Assembly: GCA_025928515.1 (NCBI GenBank)
Contig: JAICJI010000001.1
Coordinates: forward strand, 36,522-100,521
Length of the DNA: 64,000 bases
Direction of reading: 5' to 3'
Source: Thermoleophilia bacterium
GTDB taxonomy: Bacteria; Actinomycetota; Thermoleophilia; Gaiellales; Gaiellaceae
The number at the start of each line of letters is the position of its first letter. Positions within the stretch are counted from its first letter, which is position 1. Below the pieces are notes generated by a model, which had not been told where the DNA came from, did not search any database, and saw nothing but the letters and a program-made list of their open reading frames with translations. A program made the position numbers and the translations under genes. Of the stretch, positions 31,690 through 40,240 are shown one piece after another.

Positions 31690-33302
31690 CAGCGGTCGAG
31701 GCTCTGGAGCATCCGCTGCGTCAGATGAAGCGACGTTCGCGTCGCCGCCAGCCGGCCGGCGGCGACCGTGACCCGGTATTCGACGGGACGGAGCGTCAGC
31801 GGCGTCCTGAACTTGCCGCTCGAATCGAGGATCGGATGCGCAACGACGCGCCACCGGCCGCGCACGAGGCGCCAGACCGCGACAGCCCCGTCCGGCTTCG
31901 GCGAGACCGCGCCCGCGAGCAGCCGGCGGCTCAGCGCCTGCACCTGCACATGCGGCGCGACCGCGACCGACACCGACGTCCCGCTCGTTCCGGGCGCGAC
32001 CAGCCGGAAGGCGGTGCTCGCATGCGGCTCGAGCTGGAGCTGTGCCGGGCCGCTCAGCTGCCGGACGGTGCGCCACGCGCCGCTCGGGCTCCGCTGCTCG
32101 AGCAGCGCGCCCTTCACGTTCGCCGCCCGCGCCGCGACCGTCACGCGTCCGCCGTAGAGCAAGTGGGAGCTGCTCGTCGAGAGCTGCAGGTCTCCGATCG
32201 AGAACCAAGTCGACTGGAGGTGGAGCGCTCTGGCGATGGCCGCTCCGCTGCGGCTGGCTACGGCCCCCGAGGCGAGGTGGAAGAGCACCGAGGCGGCGCG
32301 CGCGCTCGCGTTCCTCTCCACGCTCGCCGACTCGATGGCGCTGCCGAGGCCGAGCCGCGCCGCGAGCCGCGGGCCGGAGAATCCGAACGGCCCCCAGTCG
32401 TGGTGCGGCGAGTACGTGTCGTAGGGATCCGGCACCGAGCGCAGATACGGGATCGGCGACGCGGTCGGCCACGCATCCTGCACGGCCTCGGTGCGGCCGC
32501 CCGAGCTCGAGGAGTAGTACGTCCGGGCCACCCGACCGTTCCACGTGAGAACCTGGCCGAGCGTGGAGTAGACCGCACGGTCGGAACGCGGCGTCTCCGC
32601 TGCGACGCCGCCGTAGACCTGGTCGGCTGTCGTAGGCACGAGGTCGTACCACGAGTCGGGCCGCAGCTCGGCGACTGCGTAGGAGCGGGCGGCCACCGCT
32701 TGCGCCTCGAGCGCAGCGAGCGGCCAATGAGAGGGCGATTCCGACGGGACGACGCCGCGCAGGTACGTGTCTAGCGAGAGACCGTTGACCACCGAGACGC
32801 CCCCGCCGGAGGTGCGCAGCGCGAGCGTCCCGTGGTATGCGCGACCGTCGAGCTCGAGCGGGGCGCGGTCGCACTCGAGGAGGGCGAAGCGCCCAAACGA
32901 GAGCCCTGCCCCGTGGTGCCGCGCGGGGAAGACGAGCCGAGAACCGACGCCGTACGTCCCCGCGGCGAGCGTTTTCGTCAGCCGTCGTCCGTCGGAGACG
33001 CGCATCGGAGTCGCGCAACCCACCGTGACCGAGCTCGCGCCACGGGCGAGCAGGACGCGAACACGCATCTCGCCGACCTGGCTCATCTTCGTCCCGGGGT
33101 AGTAGTGCGCGAGGATCCGGCGGTAGATCCATCCGTGCCGCGCGTAGCCGTATGCGCCCCATTGGCTCATGCCGACCCCGTGTCCCCAGCCGTGGCCGGT
33201 GACGATCAGCGCCGTGCCTGCGCGCGCCGTGGCCGCGGTCGCGCAGACGACCACCGAGAGCCCCAGGGCTACCCCCAACCTCACGCGCACGGCGATGTTC
33301 AT
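31689..33302 (-). CDS. secreted SpoIID/LytB-domain protein
   Basis: The protein has 537 residues. The ATG at 33302 has an ideal GGAGGTGGA site and starts a signal peptide (MNIAVRVRLGVALGLSVVVCATAATARA). The SpoIID/LytB region contains GHGWGHGVGMSQWGAYGYAR, DTYLRGVVPSESPSHWPLAALEAQAVAARSYA and TYYSSSSGGRTEA. In sporulating Firmicutes SpoIID is a glycan-strand hydrolase; actinobacterial members act on peptidoglycan by homology. The last 200 residues look like repeated beta-sandwich modules that may bind cell wall. Confidence 0.85.
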   Translation of the reverse strand: MNIAVRVRLGVALGLSVVVCATAATARAGTALIVTGHGWGHGVGMSQWGAYGYARHGWIYRRILAHYYPGTKMSQVGEMRVRVLLARGASSVTVGCATPMRVSDGRRLTKTLAAGTYGVGSRLVFPARHHGAGLSFGRFALLECDRAPLELDGRAYHGTLALRTSGGGVSVVNGLSLDTYLRGVVPSESPSHWPLAALEAQAVAARSYAVAELRPDSWYDLVPTTADQVYGGVAAETPRSDRAVYSTLGQVLTWNGRVARTYYSSSSGGRTEAVQDAWPTASPIPYLRSVPDPYDTYSPHHDWGPFGFSGPRLAARLGLGSAIESASVERNASARAASVLFHLASGAVASRSGAAIARALHLQSTWFSIGDLQLSTSSSHLLYGGRVTVAARAANVKGALLEQRSPSGAWRTVRQLSGPAQLQLEPHASTAFRLVAPGTSGTSVSVAVAPHVQVQALSRRLLAGAVSPKPDGAVAVWRLVRGRWRVVAHPILDSSGKFRTPLTLRPVEYRVTVAAGRLAATRTSLHLTQRMLQSLDR

Positions 33303-33382
33303 TCCACCTCCCAGGCCGGCCAAACGAGGAAGAGTAGAGCCGACCGCGCCGAGTCGCCCGAGTCTTTCGGCGAGGCGGAGCC

Positions 33383-33388
33383 TAGACT
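33383..33388 (+). promoter_or_regulatory. -10 box, leaderless type, for the biotin carboxylase gene
   Basis: TAGACT, seven bases before the ATG at 33396. Confidence 0.5.
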
Positions 33389-33395
33389 CGGCCCC

Positions 33396-35015
33396 ATGCG
33401 CAGGCTGCTCGTCGCGAACCGGGGGGAGATCGCGCTGCGCATCTTCCGCGCGTGCCGCGCCGAGGGAATCGAGACGGTCGCCGTCGCCGCGCCCGACGAT
33501 CGCGGCTCGCTGCACGCCGAGTCCGCGGACGCGCTCGTCGAGATCTCGTCGTACCTCGATCCGGCCGAGCACGTGCGGGCGGCCCGCGACTCCGGCGCCG
33601 ATGCCGTCCACCCCGGCTACGGCTTCCTCTCGGAGAGCGCCGAGCTCGCCGAGGCCGTGCTCGAGGCCGGGCTGACCTGGGTCGGGCCGCCGCCGGCGGC
33701 GTTGCGGGCCGGCGGGGACAAGCTCGCTGCGAAGGAGACGGCGCGCGCGGCGGGAGTTCCCGTCCTGCCGAGCGGGCCGCCGGAGGAGATCGGCTTTCCG
33801 CTGCTCGTCAAGGCGGCCGCGGGCGGCGGCGGGCGCGGGATGCGCGTGGTTCGCACGCCGGAGGAGCTCGACGAAGCGCTCGAGGCCGCGCGCCGCGAGG
33901 CTGCAGCGGCATTCGGCGACGACGCCGTCTTCTGCGAGCGCTACCTCGAGCGGCCGCGCCACGTCGAGATCCAGCTGCTCGCCGATGCGCACGGCAACGT
34001 CGTCGCGCTCGGCGAGCGCGACTGCTCGATCCAGCGCCGTCACCAGAAGGTGCTCGAGGAGTCCCCGTCGCCCGCGCTCGATCCGGATCTGCGCGCGCGG
34101 ATGAGCGATGCCGCCGTCGCCTTCGCGCGCGCTATCTGCTACGAGAGCGCGGGCACGGCCGAGTTCGTGCTCGACGGCCGTGACTTCTGGTTCCTCGAGC
34201 TCAACGCCCGGATCCAGGTCGAGCATCCCGTGACGGAGCTCGTAACCGGCGTCGACATCGTGCGGGAGCAGCTCCGCATCGCGTCCGGAGAAGCCCTGTC
34301 CAACTTAGTAACAAGTTGTTACTTGCGCGGTCACGCCGTGGAGGTACGGCTGTACGCGGAGGATCCGCGCTCGTTCCTCCCCCAGGCCGGTCGACTCGAG
34401 CGGCTGCGCCTGCCCGAGGGGATCCGTGTCGACTCCGGCGTGCGCGAGGGCGACGAGATCGGCACCGCGTACGACCCGATGATCGCGAAGCTCATCGCCG
34501 CCGGCGACACGCGCGAGGAGGCGTTCGACCGGCTGGCGCAGGCGCTCCGCGAAACGGAGATCGGCGGCGTGACGACGAACCTGCCGTTCCTCCGCTGGCT
34601 CGTCGCGCATCCACTCGTTCGCGCAGGCCGCGTCACGACCGCGTTCCTGACCGAGAATCCGGCTCTAGCGGAGCTGCCGGCCACCGCGCCGGCCGAGGTC
34701 TGGAGCGAGCCGTGGCGGCTGAACCTTCCACCGCCGCCCCCGCGCCCCGCGCCCGACGTGGACGACGCGGCCGGCGCGCACGGCCCCGGCGGGCACGAGC
34801 AGGCGGAGCTCGTCGCGCCGATGCCCGGCACCGTCATCCGCGTGCTCGTCGAGCCGGGAGCGAAGGTCTCCGCGCGGCAGCCGCTCGTCGTGCTCGAGGC
34901 GATGAAGATGGAGACCCCGCTCGTCTCGCCCTACGAAGCGACGGTTCGCACAGTCCACGTCTCGGAAGGCGATCATGTCGCGGGCGGCGCTGTGCTCGTA
35001 GAATTGGACGAGTGA
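33396..35015 (+). CDS. acyl-CoA carboxylase alpha subunit: biotin carboxylase + BCCP
   Basis: The protein has 539 residues. The biotin carboxylase is complete: RLLVANRGEIALRIFRAC, ATP-binding KAAAGGGGRGMRVV, catalytic ERDCSIQRRHQKVLEE and LELNARIQVEHPVTE. The BCCP domain has the biotinylation site VLEAMKMETPL near the end. The linker between them is short compared with the 650-plus residues usual for MccA/AccA, so the BC-CT-interaction domain is reduced or missing. It is the likely partner of 23439..25001. Residues around SNLVTSCYLRGHA replace a usually Pro/Gln/Asp-rich segment and are encoded by a 17-bp AT-rich palindrome. Confidence 0.9.
   Translation: MRRLLVANRGEIALRIFRACRAEGIETVAVAAPDDRGSLHAESADALVEISSYLDPAEHVRAARDSGADAVHPGYGFLSESAELAEAVLEAGLTWVGPPPAALRAGGDKLAAKETARAAGVPVLPSGPPEEIGFPLLVKAAAGGGGRGMRVVRTPEELDEALEAARREAAAAFGDDAVFCERYLERPRHVEIQLLADAHGNVVALGERDCSIQRRHQKVLEESPSPALDPDLRARMSDAAVAFARAICYESAGTAEFVLDGRDFWFLELNARIQVEHPVTELVTGVDIVREQLRIASGEALSNLVTSCYLRGHAVEVRLYAEDPRSFLPQAGRLERLRLPEGIRVDSGVREGDEIGTAYDPMIAKLIAAGDTREEAFDRLAQALRETEIGGVTTNLPFLRWLVAHPLVRAGRVTTAFLTENPALAELPATAPAEVWSEPWRLNLPPPPPRPAPDVDDAAGAHGPGGHEQAELVAPMPGTVIRVLVEPGAKVSARQPLVVLEAMKMETPLVSPYEATVRTVHVSEGDHVAGGAVLVELDE
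34307..34323. repeat. AT-rich 17-bp perfect palindrome inside the carboxylase gene
   Basis: AGTAACAA-G-TTGTTACT is a low-GC island in about 70% GC coding sequence, in frame with the biotin carboxylase. Confidence 0.7.
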
Positions 35016-35179
35016 CCGAGGGGGGCGAGAAGCCGGAGCTGTTCCTCCCGAAGACGACGGCGTTCTTCACCGGCGCGAGCCTGCTGCTTCTGCTCGTCTT
35101 CCTGGCCATCCTCGTGGTGGCTGCGATCCTGCTCGTCGACCTCCACTGGGCCCTCGGCGGCGGCGCTGCCGGCGACTAG
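35012..35179 (+). CDS. small single-pass membrane protein, 55 aa
   Basis: The GTG at 35012 overlaps the carboxylase stop (GTGA). The protein has one strong membrane helix (FTGASLLLLLVFLAILVVAAILLV) after a charged head (TEGGEKPELFLPK). Coupling to the acyl-CoA carboxylase suggests an accessory or anchor, without direct evidence. The 3' end meets the SCP2 gene stop. Confidence 0.55.
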   Translation: MTEGGEKPELFLPKTTAFFTGASLLLLLVFLAILVVAAILLVDLHWALGGGAAGD

Positions 35180-35493
35180 CTCGGGAAGAGCTTCTGGAGC
35201 TTCATCGCGGCACCCATGTCGCCCTTCAGCTTGAGCTTGCCGGTCATGTAGGCGCTCGTCGGGTTTTGCTCGCCGGCGACGATCTTCTCGAAGATCTCCT
35301 GGGAGGCACTGATCGTGCAGTCCGCCGCGTCCTCGATCCCGTCGTGGACGCTGACGTTGCCTTCGACGACCTTGACCGTCCACTGGCCGGCGCCCTCGAT
35401 GTCGAAGGCGTACGAGTTGTTCATGCCGGCCGTCTTCGACGTGTCGGCGCGGGACGGAAGCGTCTCGAAGAACTCCTGCACGGTGACTGGCAT
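35176..35493 (-). CDS. SCP-2 sterol-transfer-domain protein, 105 aa
   Basis: The ATG at 35493 has a GAAGGAG site; the track's start at 35532 adds an unlikely tail. The SCP2 fold shows AFDIEGAGQWTVKVVEGNVSVHDG, DCTISASQEIFEKIVAGEQNP and AYMTGKLKLKGDMGAAMKLQKLF. Such domains bind acyl chains or other lipids in a hydrophobic tunnel. Beside acyl-CoA metabolism genes it may carry fatty-acyl ligands. There are no catalytic residues. Confidence 0.85.
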   Translation of the reverse strand: MPVTVQEFFETLPSRADTSKTAGMNNSYAFDIEGAGQWTVKVVEGNVSVHDGIEDAADCTISASQEIFEKIVAGEQNPTSAYMTGKLKLKGDMGAAMKLQKLFPS

Positions 35494-35552
35494 CTCTCGC
35501 TCCTTCTCGGGGTTCCGGGCGAGTCTATGCACCGCTAAGAGTGGCGCACCGA

Positions 35553-35558
35553 TACCAT
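35553..35558 (+). promoter_or_regulatory. -10 box for pepA
   Basis: TACCAT, nine bases before the ATG at 35568. Confidence 0.35.
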
Positions 35559-35567
35559 CGCGCTCCG

Positions 35568-37049
35568 ATGACGAAGGTCGAGATCGCGCTGCCGGGACAG
35601 GCGGGAGCGGACGCCATAGCCGTCCCGGTCGCCCAGCCGCTCGGGGGGAACGGTGCGCAGATCCTCGACGACAAGCTCGGGGGCCGGCTCGCGAAGCTCG
35701 GCGACAGCGGGGAGCTGCGCGGCGAGCGCGGCGAGAGCGTCCTCCTCCACCTGAACGGCGAGCTCGAGGCGCCGCGGCTCGTCGCCGCCGGCGTCGGGAA
35801 GCGCGAAGACGTCGATGCCGACGCGCTGCGCACGGCGGGCTCGGCCGCGGCGAACGCGCTCTCGCGCGTCGGGGGCACGCTCGTCTGGCTGCTCGACGAG
35901 TCGCTCCCGGTGCCGCTCCCGGAGCAGGCCGCCGCGCTCGTCGAAGGGACTATCCTCGGCGCGTACTCGCCGGGCCACTGGAAGTCGCAGAACGAGACGC
36001 TGGCGCCGGAACGGATCGTCGTGGGCCACTCCGACGACCCTGAGTTGCAAGCGGCCGTGGAGCGTGCCGCGATCGTCGCCGAGCGCGCGAACCGCGCCCG
36101 CGATCTCGCGAACATGCCGCCGAACGAGCTCACCCCCCACACCCTGGGCGAGAAGGCGCAGGAGTTGGCTCGCGAGCACGAGCACCTGACCTGCGACGTC
36201 CTCGCAACCCCCGAGCTCGACAAGCTCGGCATGGGCGCCTTGACGGCGGTCGGCCGCGGCAGCCGCAACGAGCCGCGCCTGATCGTCCTGCGTTACGACC
36301 CGCCCGAGGCGAAGGACGATCTCGTGCTCGGCCTCGTCGGCAAGTCGATCACGTTCGACGCCGGCGGCATCTCGATCAAGCCGTCCGGCGGGATGCAGGA
36401 CATGAAGGGCGACATGGCCGGCGGCGCCGGAACCCTGCATGGGATCGGGGCGCTCGCCGCGCTCGGCACCCCGGTGCGGGCGGTCGCCGCACTCGCCGCC
36501 GCCGAGAACCTGCCGGGCGGCGACGCATTCAGGCCGGGCGACATCCTCCGTGCCGCGAACGGCAAGACCATCGAGATCATCAACACCGACGCCGAGGGCC
36601 GCCTCGTGCTCGCCGACGCGCTCTGGTACGTCCGCCGCGAGGGAGCGACCCACGTCCTCGACCTCGCGACTCTGACCGGCGCGATGGAGCTCGCGCTCGG
36701 CGACCTCTACGCCGGCGGCTTCTCGAACGACGCCGCGTGGGGCGAGCAGATCGGCGAGGCTGGCCGCCGCAGCGGCGACCTCGTCTGGCCGTTCCCGCTG
36801 CATCCGCGCTATCGCCGCTACATCGACTCGGCCTTCGCGGACATGAAGAACAGCTCGACCCTGCGCCAGGGCTCGCCCGCGCTCGCCGCCGAGTTCCTCC
36901 AGGAGTTCGCCGGCGACGGCCCCTGGTGCCACGTCGACATGGCCGGCCCCGGCTTCCTCGAGCGGAGCCGCGGCGACTATATGCGCGTGCCCGGGGGCAC
37001 GGGCTACGGCGTCCGGCTCATCGCCGAGCTCGGCAGGATGCTGGCTTGA
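35568..37049 (+). CDS. pepA: leucyl aminopeptidase (M17)
   Basis: The protein has 493 residues from the ATG at 35568; the track begins nine codons earlier. The C-terminal M17 domain has GKSITFDAGGISIKPSGGMQDMKGDM (metal and catalytic Lys), NTDAEGRLVLADAL (signature), and LDLATLTGA. A hexameric, dimetal, cytosolic enzyme, it releases N-terminal residues such as Leu, feeding the nearby leucine pathway. The stop overlaps the acyl-CoA dehydrogenase TTG start (TTGA). Confidence 0.93.
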   Translation: MTKVEIALPGQAGADAIAVPVAQPLGGNGAQILDDKLGGRLAKLGDSGELRGERGESVLLHLNGELEAPRLVAAGVGKREDVDADALRTAGSAAANALSRVGGTLVWLLDESLPVPLPEQAAALVEGTILGAYSPGHWKSQNETLAPERIVVGHSDDPELQAAVERAAIVAERANRARDLANMPPNELTPHTLGEKAQELAREHEHLTCDVLATPELDKLGMGALTAVGRGSRNEPRLIVLRYDPPEAKDDLVLGLVGKSITFDAGGISIKPSGGMQDMKGDMAGGAGTLHGIGALAALGTPVRAVAALAAAENLPGGDAFRPGDILRAANGKTIEIINTDAEGRLVLADALWYVRREGATHVLDLATLTGAMELALGDLYAGGFSNDAAWGEQIGEAGRRSGDLVWPFPLHPRYRRYIDSAFADMKNSSTLRQGSPALAAEFLQEFAGDGPWCHVDMAGPGFLERSRGDYMRVPGGTGYGVRLIAELGRMLA

Positions 37050-38179
37050 ACTTCGCGCTCTCGGACGAGCAGGAGCTCATCCGCCGCACCGTCCGCGAGT
37101 TCGCGGAGACGAAGGTCGCTCCCGTCGCCGAGGAGCTCGACCGCGAGTCGCGCTTCCCCTACGAAATCGTCGGCGAGCTCGCCGCGCTCGGCCTGATGGG
37201 GTTGCCCATTCCGGAGCAGTACGGCGGCGCAGGCGGCGACACCATCTCGTACGCAATAGCGATCGAGGAGCTGACACGCATCGACTCCTCGGTCGCCATC
37301 ACCGTCGCGGCCCACACCTCGCTCGGGACGATGCCGATCCTCCTCTTCGGCAACGAGGAGCAGAAACGGGAGTGGCTGCCGCGGCTCGCTTCCGGCCAGG
37401 GGCTTGCCGCATTCGGGCTGACCGAGCCCGACGCCGGGTCCGACGCCGGTGCGACCCGCACCAAGGCCGAGCTACGTGACGGCGAGTGGGTGATCGACGG
37501 CTCGAAGATCTTCATCACGAACGCGGGCACCGACATCAGCGCCTGCGTCTCGATCACCGCCCGCACCGGCGAGGACGAGATCTCGAACCTGATCGTCCCG
37601 AACGGCACACCCGGCTACGAGATCTCCGGCCCGATGCACAAGCTCGGCTGGCACGCCTCCGACACGCGCGAGCTCTCCTTCCGCTCGTGCGCCGTGCCGG
37701 AAGGGAACCTGTTGGGCGAGCGCGGCCGCGGCTTCCGGCAGTTCATGGAGATCCTCGACGGCGGCCGCATCTCGGTCGCGGCGATGGGCGTCGGGCTCGC
37801 GCAGGGCGCGTACGACCTCGCGACCGCCTACGCGAAGGAGAGGCACCAGTTCGGGCAGCCGATCTCAAGCTTCCAGGCGATCCAGTTCCAGCTCGCCGAC
37901 ATGGCGACCGAGATCGAGGCGGGCCGGCAGCTCGTCTATCGCGCCGCGTGGCTCAAGGACGAGGGCAAGCCGTTCGCCCTCGCCGCCGCGCAGGCGAAGC
38001 TCTACACCGGGATCCTGTCGAACCGCGTCGTGAACTCGGCGCTCCAGATCCACGGCGGCTACGGCTTCATGGACGAGTTCGCGATCTCGCGCCTGTACCG
38101 CGATCAGAAGATCCTCGAGATCGGCGAGGGCACCAACGAGGTGCAGCGCATGGTGATCGCGAAGCACCTCGGCCTCTAG
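37046..38179 (+). CDS. acyl-CoA dehydrogenase
   Basis: The protein has 377 residues from the TTG at 37046, coupled to pepA. FAD and substrate motifs are FGLTEPDAGSDAGATRT, WVIDGSKIFITNAG, QFGQPISSFQAIQFQLADM and QIHGGYGFMDEFAISRLYRDQKI. The base is likely the Glu of IGEGTNEVQRM, the short/medium-chain position. Isovaleryl-CoA dehydrogenases use a different Glu, so butyryl, short/branched-chain or isovaleryl-CoA all remain candidates. Context favours branched-chain substrates. Confidence 0.9.
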   Translation: MNFALSDEQELIRRTVREFAETKVAPVAEELDRESRFPYEIVGELAALGLMGLPIPEQYGGAGGDTISYAIAIEELTRIDSSVAITVAAHTSLGTMPILLFGNEEQKREWLPRLASGQGLAAFGLTEPDAGSDAGATRTKAELRDGEWVIDGSKIFITNAGTDISACVSITARTGEDEISNLIVPNGTPGYEISGPMHKLGWHASDTRELSFRSCAVPEGNLLGERGRGFRQFMEILDGGRISVAAMGVGLAQGAYDLATAYAKERHQFGQPISSFQAIQFQLADMATEIEAGRQLVYRAAWLKDEGKPFALAAAQAKLYTGILSNRVVNSALQIHGGYGFMDEFAISRLYRDQKILEIGEGTNEVQRMVIAKHLGL

Positions 38180-38202
38180 CGCCGACCTCGGCCCATCGGA
38201 GG

Positions 38203-38208
38203 CACAAT
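38203..38208 (+). promoter_or_regulatory. -10 box, leaderless type, for the CtaG pair
   Basis: CACAAT, seven bases before the GTG at 38216. Confidence 0.4.
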
Positions 38209-38215
38209 CGACGGC

Positions 38216-38995
38216 GTGATCCCGGTCATCGTGGCAGCTGTCGTGGCGCTTCTCTTTGCCCAGGCCGTCGTGCGCCTGCGCCGGCGTGGGCGTGCCGACC
38301 ATGCGGGTTGGGACCGTGTCGCACTGTTCGCGCTCGGTCTCGCGGTGACGCTGTTCGCGCTCGTCGGCCCGCTCGACCGGATCGCCGACGACAAGCTCCT
38401 CTCGGCGCACATGGGCCAGCACGTCCTGATCGGGGATCTCGGCCCCGCGCTCATGGTCACGGCGCTGCGCGGACCGCTGCTCGTCTTCCTTCTCCCCGCG
38501 CCGGTCCTCGCGCCGCTCGCCCGCAACGCTCACGTCCGCGCCGTCCTCGGGAGGCTGCTCCGCCCGCGCGTAGCCTTCGTGCTCTGGGCCGCGAACCTCG
38601 CCGTCTGGCACGTGCCGTACCTCTACGACGCTGCGCTCAGTCACGCGGAGCTCCACGACTTCGAGCACGTCTGCTGGACACTCTGCGGGGTACTCGTCTG
38701 GACGCTGCTCGTCGATCCGGGCTCACATCGCCGGCTGAGTGTCGGCGGACGGGTCGCGCTCGCGGCCGCGCTCTTCGCAGCCGGTCAGATCCTCACCGAC
38801 GTGCTCGTCTTCTCCTTCACTGCCCTCTATCCGTTCTACCGGGGCGCGTACGGGATCTCAGCGGTCACCGACCAGCAGCTCTCGGGGATCGTGATGATGG
38901 TCGAGCAGCTGCTTACGCTTGGGACCTGCGTTGCGCTGCTCCTGCGGCCCCGCCGGCGCCGCTCCCGCGCGGCCCGCCTCGCCGCCGCGACGTGA
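38216..38995 (+). CDS. CtaG-type (caa3) cytochrome oxidase assembly factor, copy 1
   Basis: The protein has 259 residues and about seven membrane segments. KLLSAHMGQHVLIGDLGPALMV holds the conserved His residues of the Caa3_CtaG family, with NLAVWHVPYLYDAAL and EHVCWTLCGVLVW. The family helps insert copper into cytochrome c oxidase or acts as an assembly factor. No oxidase subunit is nearby. It overlaps a second family member by GTGA. Confidence 0.8.
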   Translation: MIPVIVAAVVALLFAQAVVRLRRRGRADHAGWDRVALFALGLAVTLFALVGPLDRIADDKLLSAHMGQHVLIGDLGPALMVTALRGPLLVFLLPAPVLAPLARNAHVRAVLGRLLRPRVAFVLWAANLAVWHVPYLYDAALSHAELHDFEHVCWTLCGVLVWTLLVDPGSHRRLSVGGRVALAAALFAAGQILTDVLVFSFTALYPFYRGAYGISAVTDQQLSGIVMMVEQLLTLGTCVALLLRPRRRRSRAARLAAAT

Positions 38996-39735
38996 CCGTG
39001 AGCGCGTCTGCGTTCAGCTTCGAGCCGTTTTTCCTCGTGCTCGCCGCCGCCGCCGCCGTCCTCTACGTGCGTGCGGCCAGGAGCGACCGGCCGCCGAGGT
39101 GGCGCGTCGCGGCCTTCGTTTCCGGCGTCTTGCTGATCGCGGCCTCCCTCAACTCGCCGCTCGAGACGATCGCGTCGCACTACCTCCTGCTGATGCATCT
39201 GCTGCAGAACGCCCTCGTCGCCGACGTCGCACCGCTCCTCGTCATGCTCGGCCTCACTCCGGCAATGCGTGCGTCGCTCGGCCGGCACGGACTCGACCGT
39301 CTGCGCTCACGCTGGATCCTGCCGCTCTGGCTCGCGGCCTGGTACTGCACCCATTTCGCGCCGTTTTACGACTGGGCACTCCGCACCGGGTGGGGGCTGA
39401 ACGTCGAGCACGCGATCCTGATCGCCGCCGGCCTGCTCTTCTGGTGGCCGATCGTCAGCGGTCGGCTGTCACCGTCGGCCGGGCTCGGTTACCTCGTCGC
39501 CGCCTTCATCGCCTCGTCGTTCCTCGGCCTCGCGTACATCTTCTCGAGCCGTCCGTTCTACGCCTTCTACGAGCACGCGCCCCGACTCTGGGGATTGTCC
39601 CCCGCGCGCGACCAGAACCTCGGCGGGATCCTCATGAACGGCGAGCAGACGCTCGTCTTCCTGCTCGCAATCGGCTGGTTCGTGCTGCGGCTGCTCGACG
39701 AGGAGCACGCGCGGGAGCCGCTTTCGGATACATAG
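38992..39735 (+). CDS. CtaG-type (caa3) assembly factor, copy 2
   Basis: The protein has 247 residues from the GTG at 38992. It has the same layout as its neighbour: HYLLLMHLLQNALVADVAPLLVMLG, LAAWYCTHFAPFYDWAL and EHAILIAAGLLFWWPIV. It is diverged from copy 1, so this is an old tandem pair rather than a recent duplication. The copies may form a heteromer or serve different oxidases; that is inference. The track hides it in a 749-aa frame running through the dehydrogenase. Confidence 0.8.
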   Translation: MTVSASAFSFEPFFLVLAAAAAVLYVRAARSDRPPRWRVAAFVSGVLLIAASLNSPLETIASHYLLLMHLLQNALVADVAPLLVMLGLTPAMRASLGRHGLDRLRSRWILPLWLAAWYCTHFAPFYDWALRTGWGLNVEHAILIAAGLLFWWPIVSGRLSPSAGLGYLVAAFIASSFLGLAYIFSSRPFYAFYEHAPRLWGLSPARDQNLGGILMNGEQTLVFLLAIGWFVLRLLDEEHAREPLSDT

Positions 39736-39787
39736 CGGGAGCCGGTGGTAGCGTCGCCGCCGTGCTGTTCAGGGAGGAGGGACTCGC

Positions 39788-40240
39788 ATGGTCGCCGCAG
39801 ATCTAGATCGATTCGTGGAGGACTACCACGACGCGCTCGACGAGTTCTTCCGTGGCGATCCGGAGCCCGCGAAGGCTCTCTATTCCCACCGCGAGGACGC
39901 CAGTCTCGCCAACCCGTTCGGCCCGGTCGCGATCGGGTGGGACAAGGTGGAAGAGGCGATGGAACGTGCGGCGGCCAACTACAGAGACGGCGGGGCCACC
40001 GGTTTCGAGACGCTGACCACCTGTGTCACCCAGGAGTTGGCGTACCTCGTGGAGGTCGAGCGCTTCGAAGCCAAGGTCGGCAGCGCGGAGGAGAGGGCTT
40101 CCGGGGCTTTGCGGGTGACGAGCGTGCTTCGCCCCGAGAGCGGTGTCTGGAAGGTCGTGCATCGGCACGCAGATCCGATTACCAGCCCTCGCGAGGCAGA
40201 TTCGGTCATCCAAAGCAAGGCGGGATCCTCCCACCCTTGA
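39788..40240 (+). CDS. SnoaL/NTF2-like fold protein, 150 aa
   Basis: The ATG has a GGGAGGAGG site. The cone-shaped NTF2-like fold is suggested by DLDRFVEDYHDALDEFFRGDPEPAKALYSH, LANPFGPVAIGWDKVEEAM and RVTSVLRPESGVWKVVHRHADPI. Family members range from isomerases to stress proteins; no catalytic Asp/His pair can be assigned. The stop overlaps the persulfide dioxygenase start (TTGA), so it may be an accessory of sulfur metabolism. Confidence 0.78.
   Translation: MVAADLDRFVEDYHDALDEFFRGDPEPAKALYSHREDASLANPFGPVAIGWDKVEEAMERAAANYRDGGATGFETLTTCVTQELAYLVEVERFEAKVGSAEERASGALRVTSVLRPESGVWKVVHRHADPITSPREADSVIQSKAGSSHP

Noticed and set aside
37486-39735. 749-aa frame ending in the second CtaG protein
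   Set aside because: Upstream part is a shadow of the acyl-CoA dehydrogenase and CtaG copy 1; the true start is 38992.
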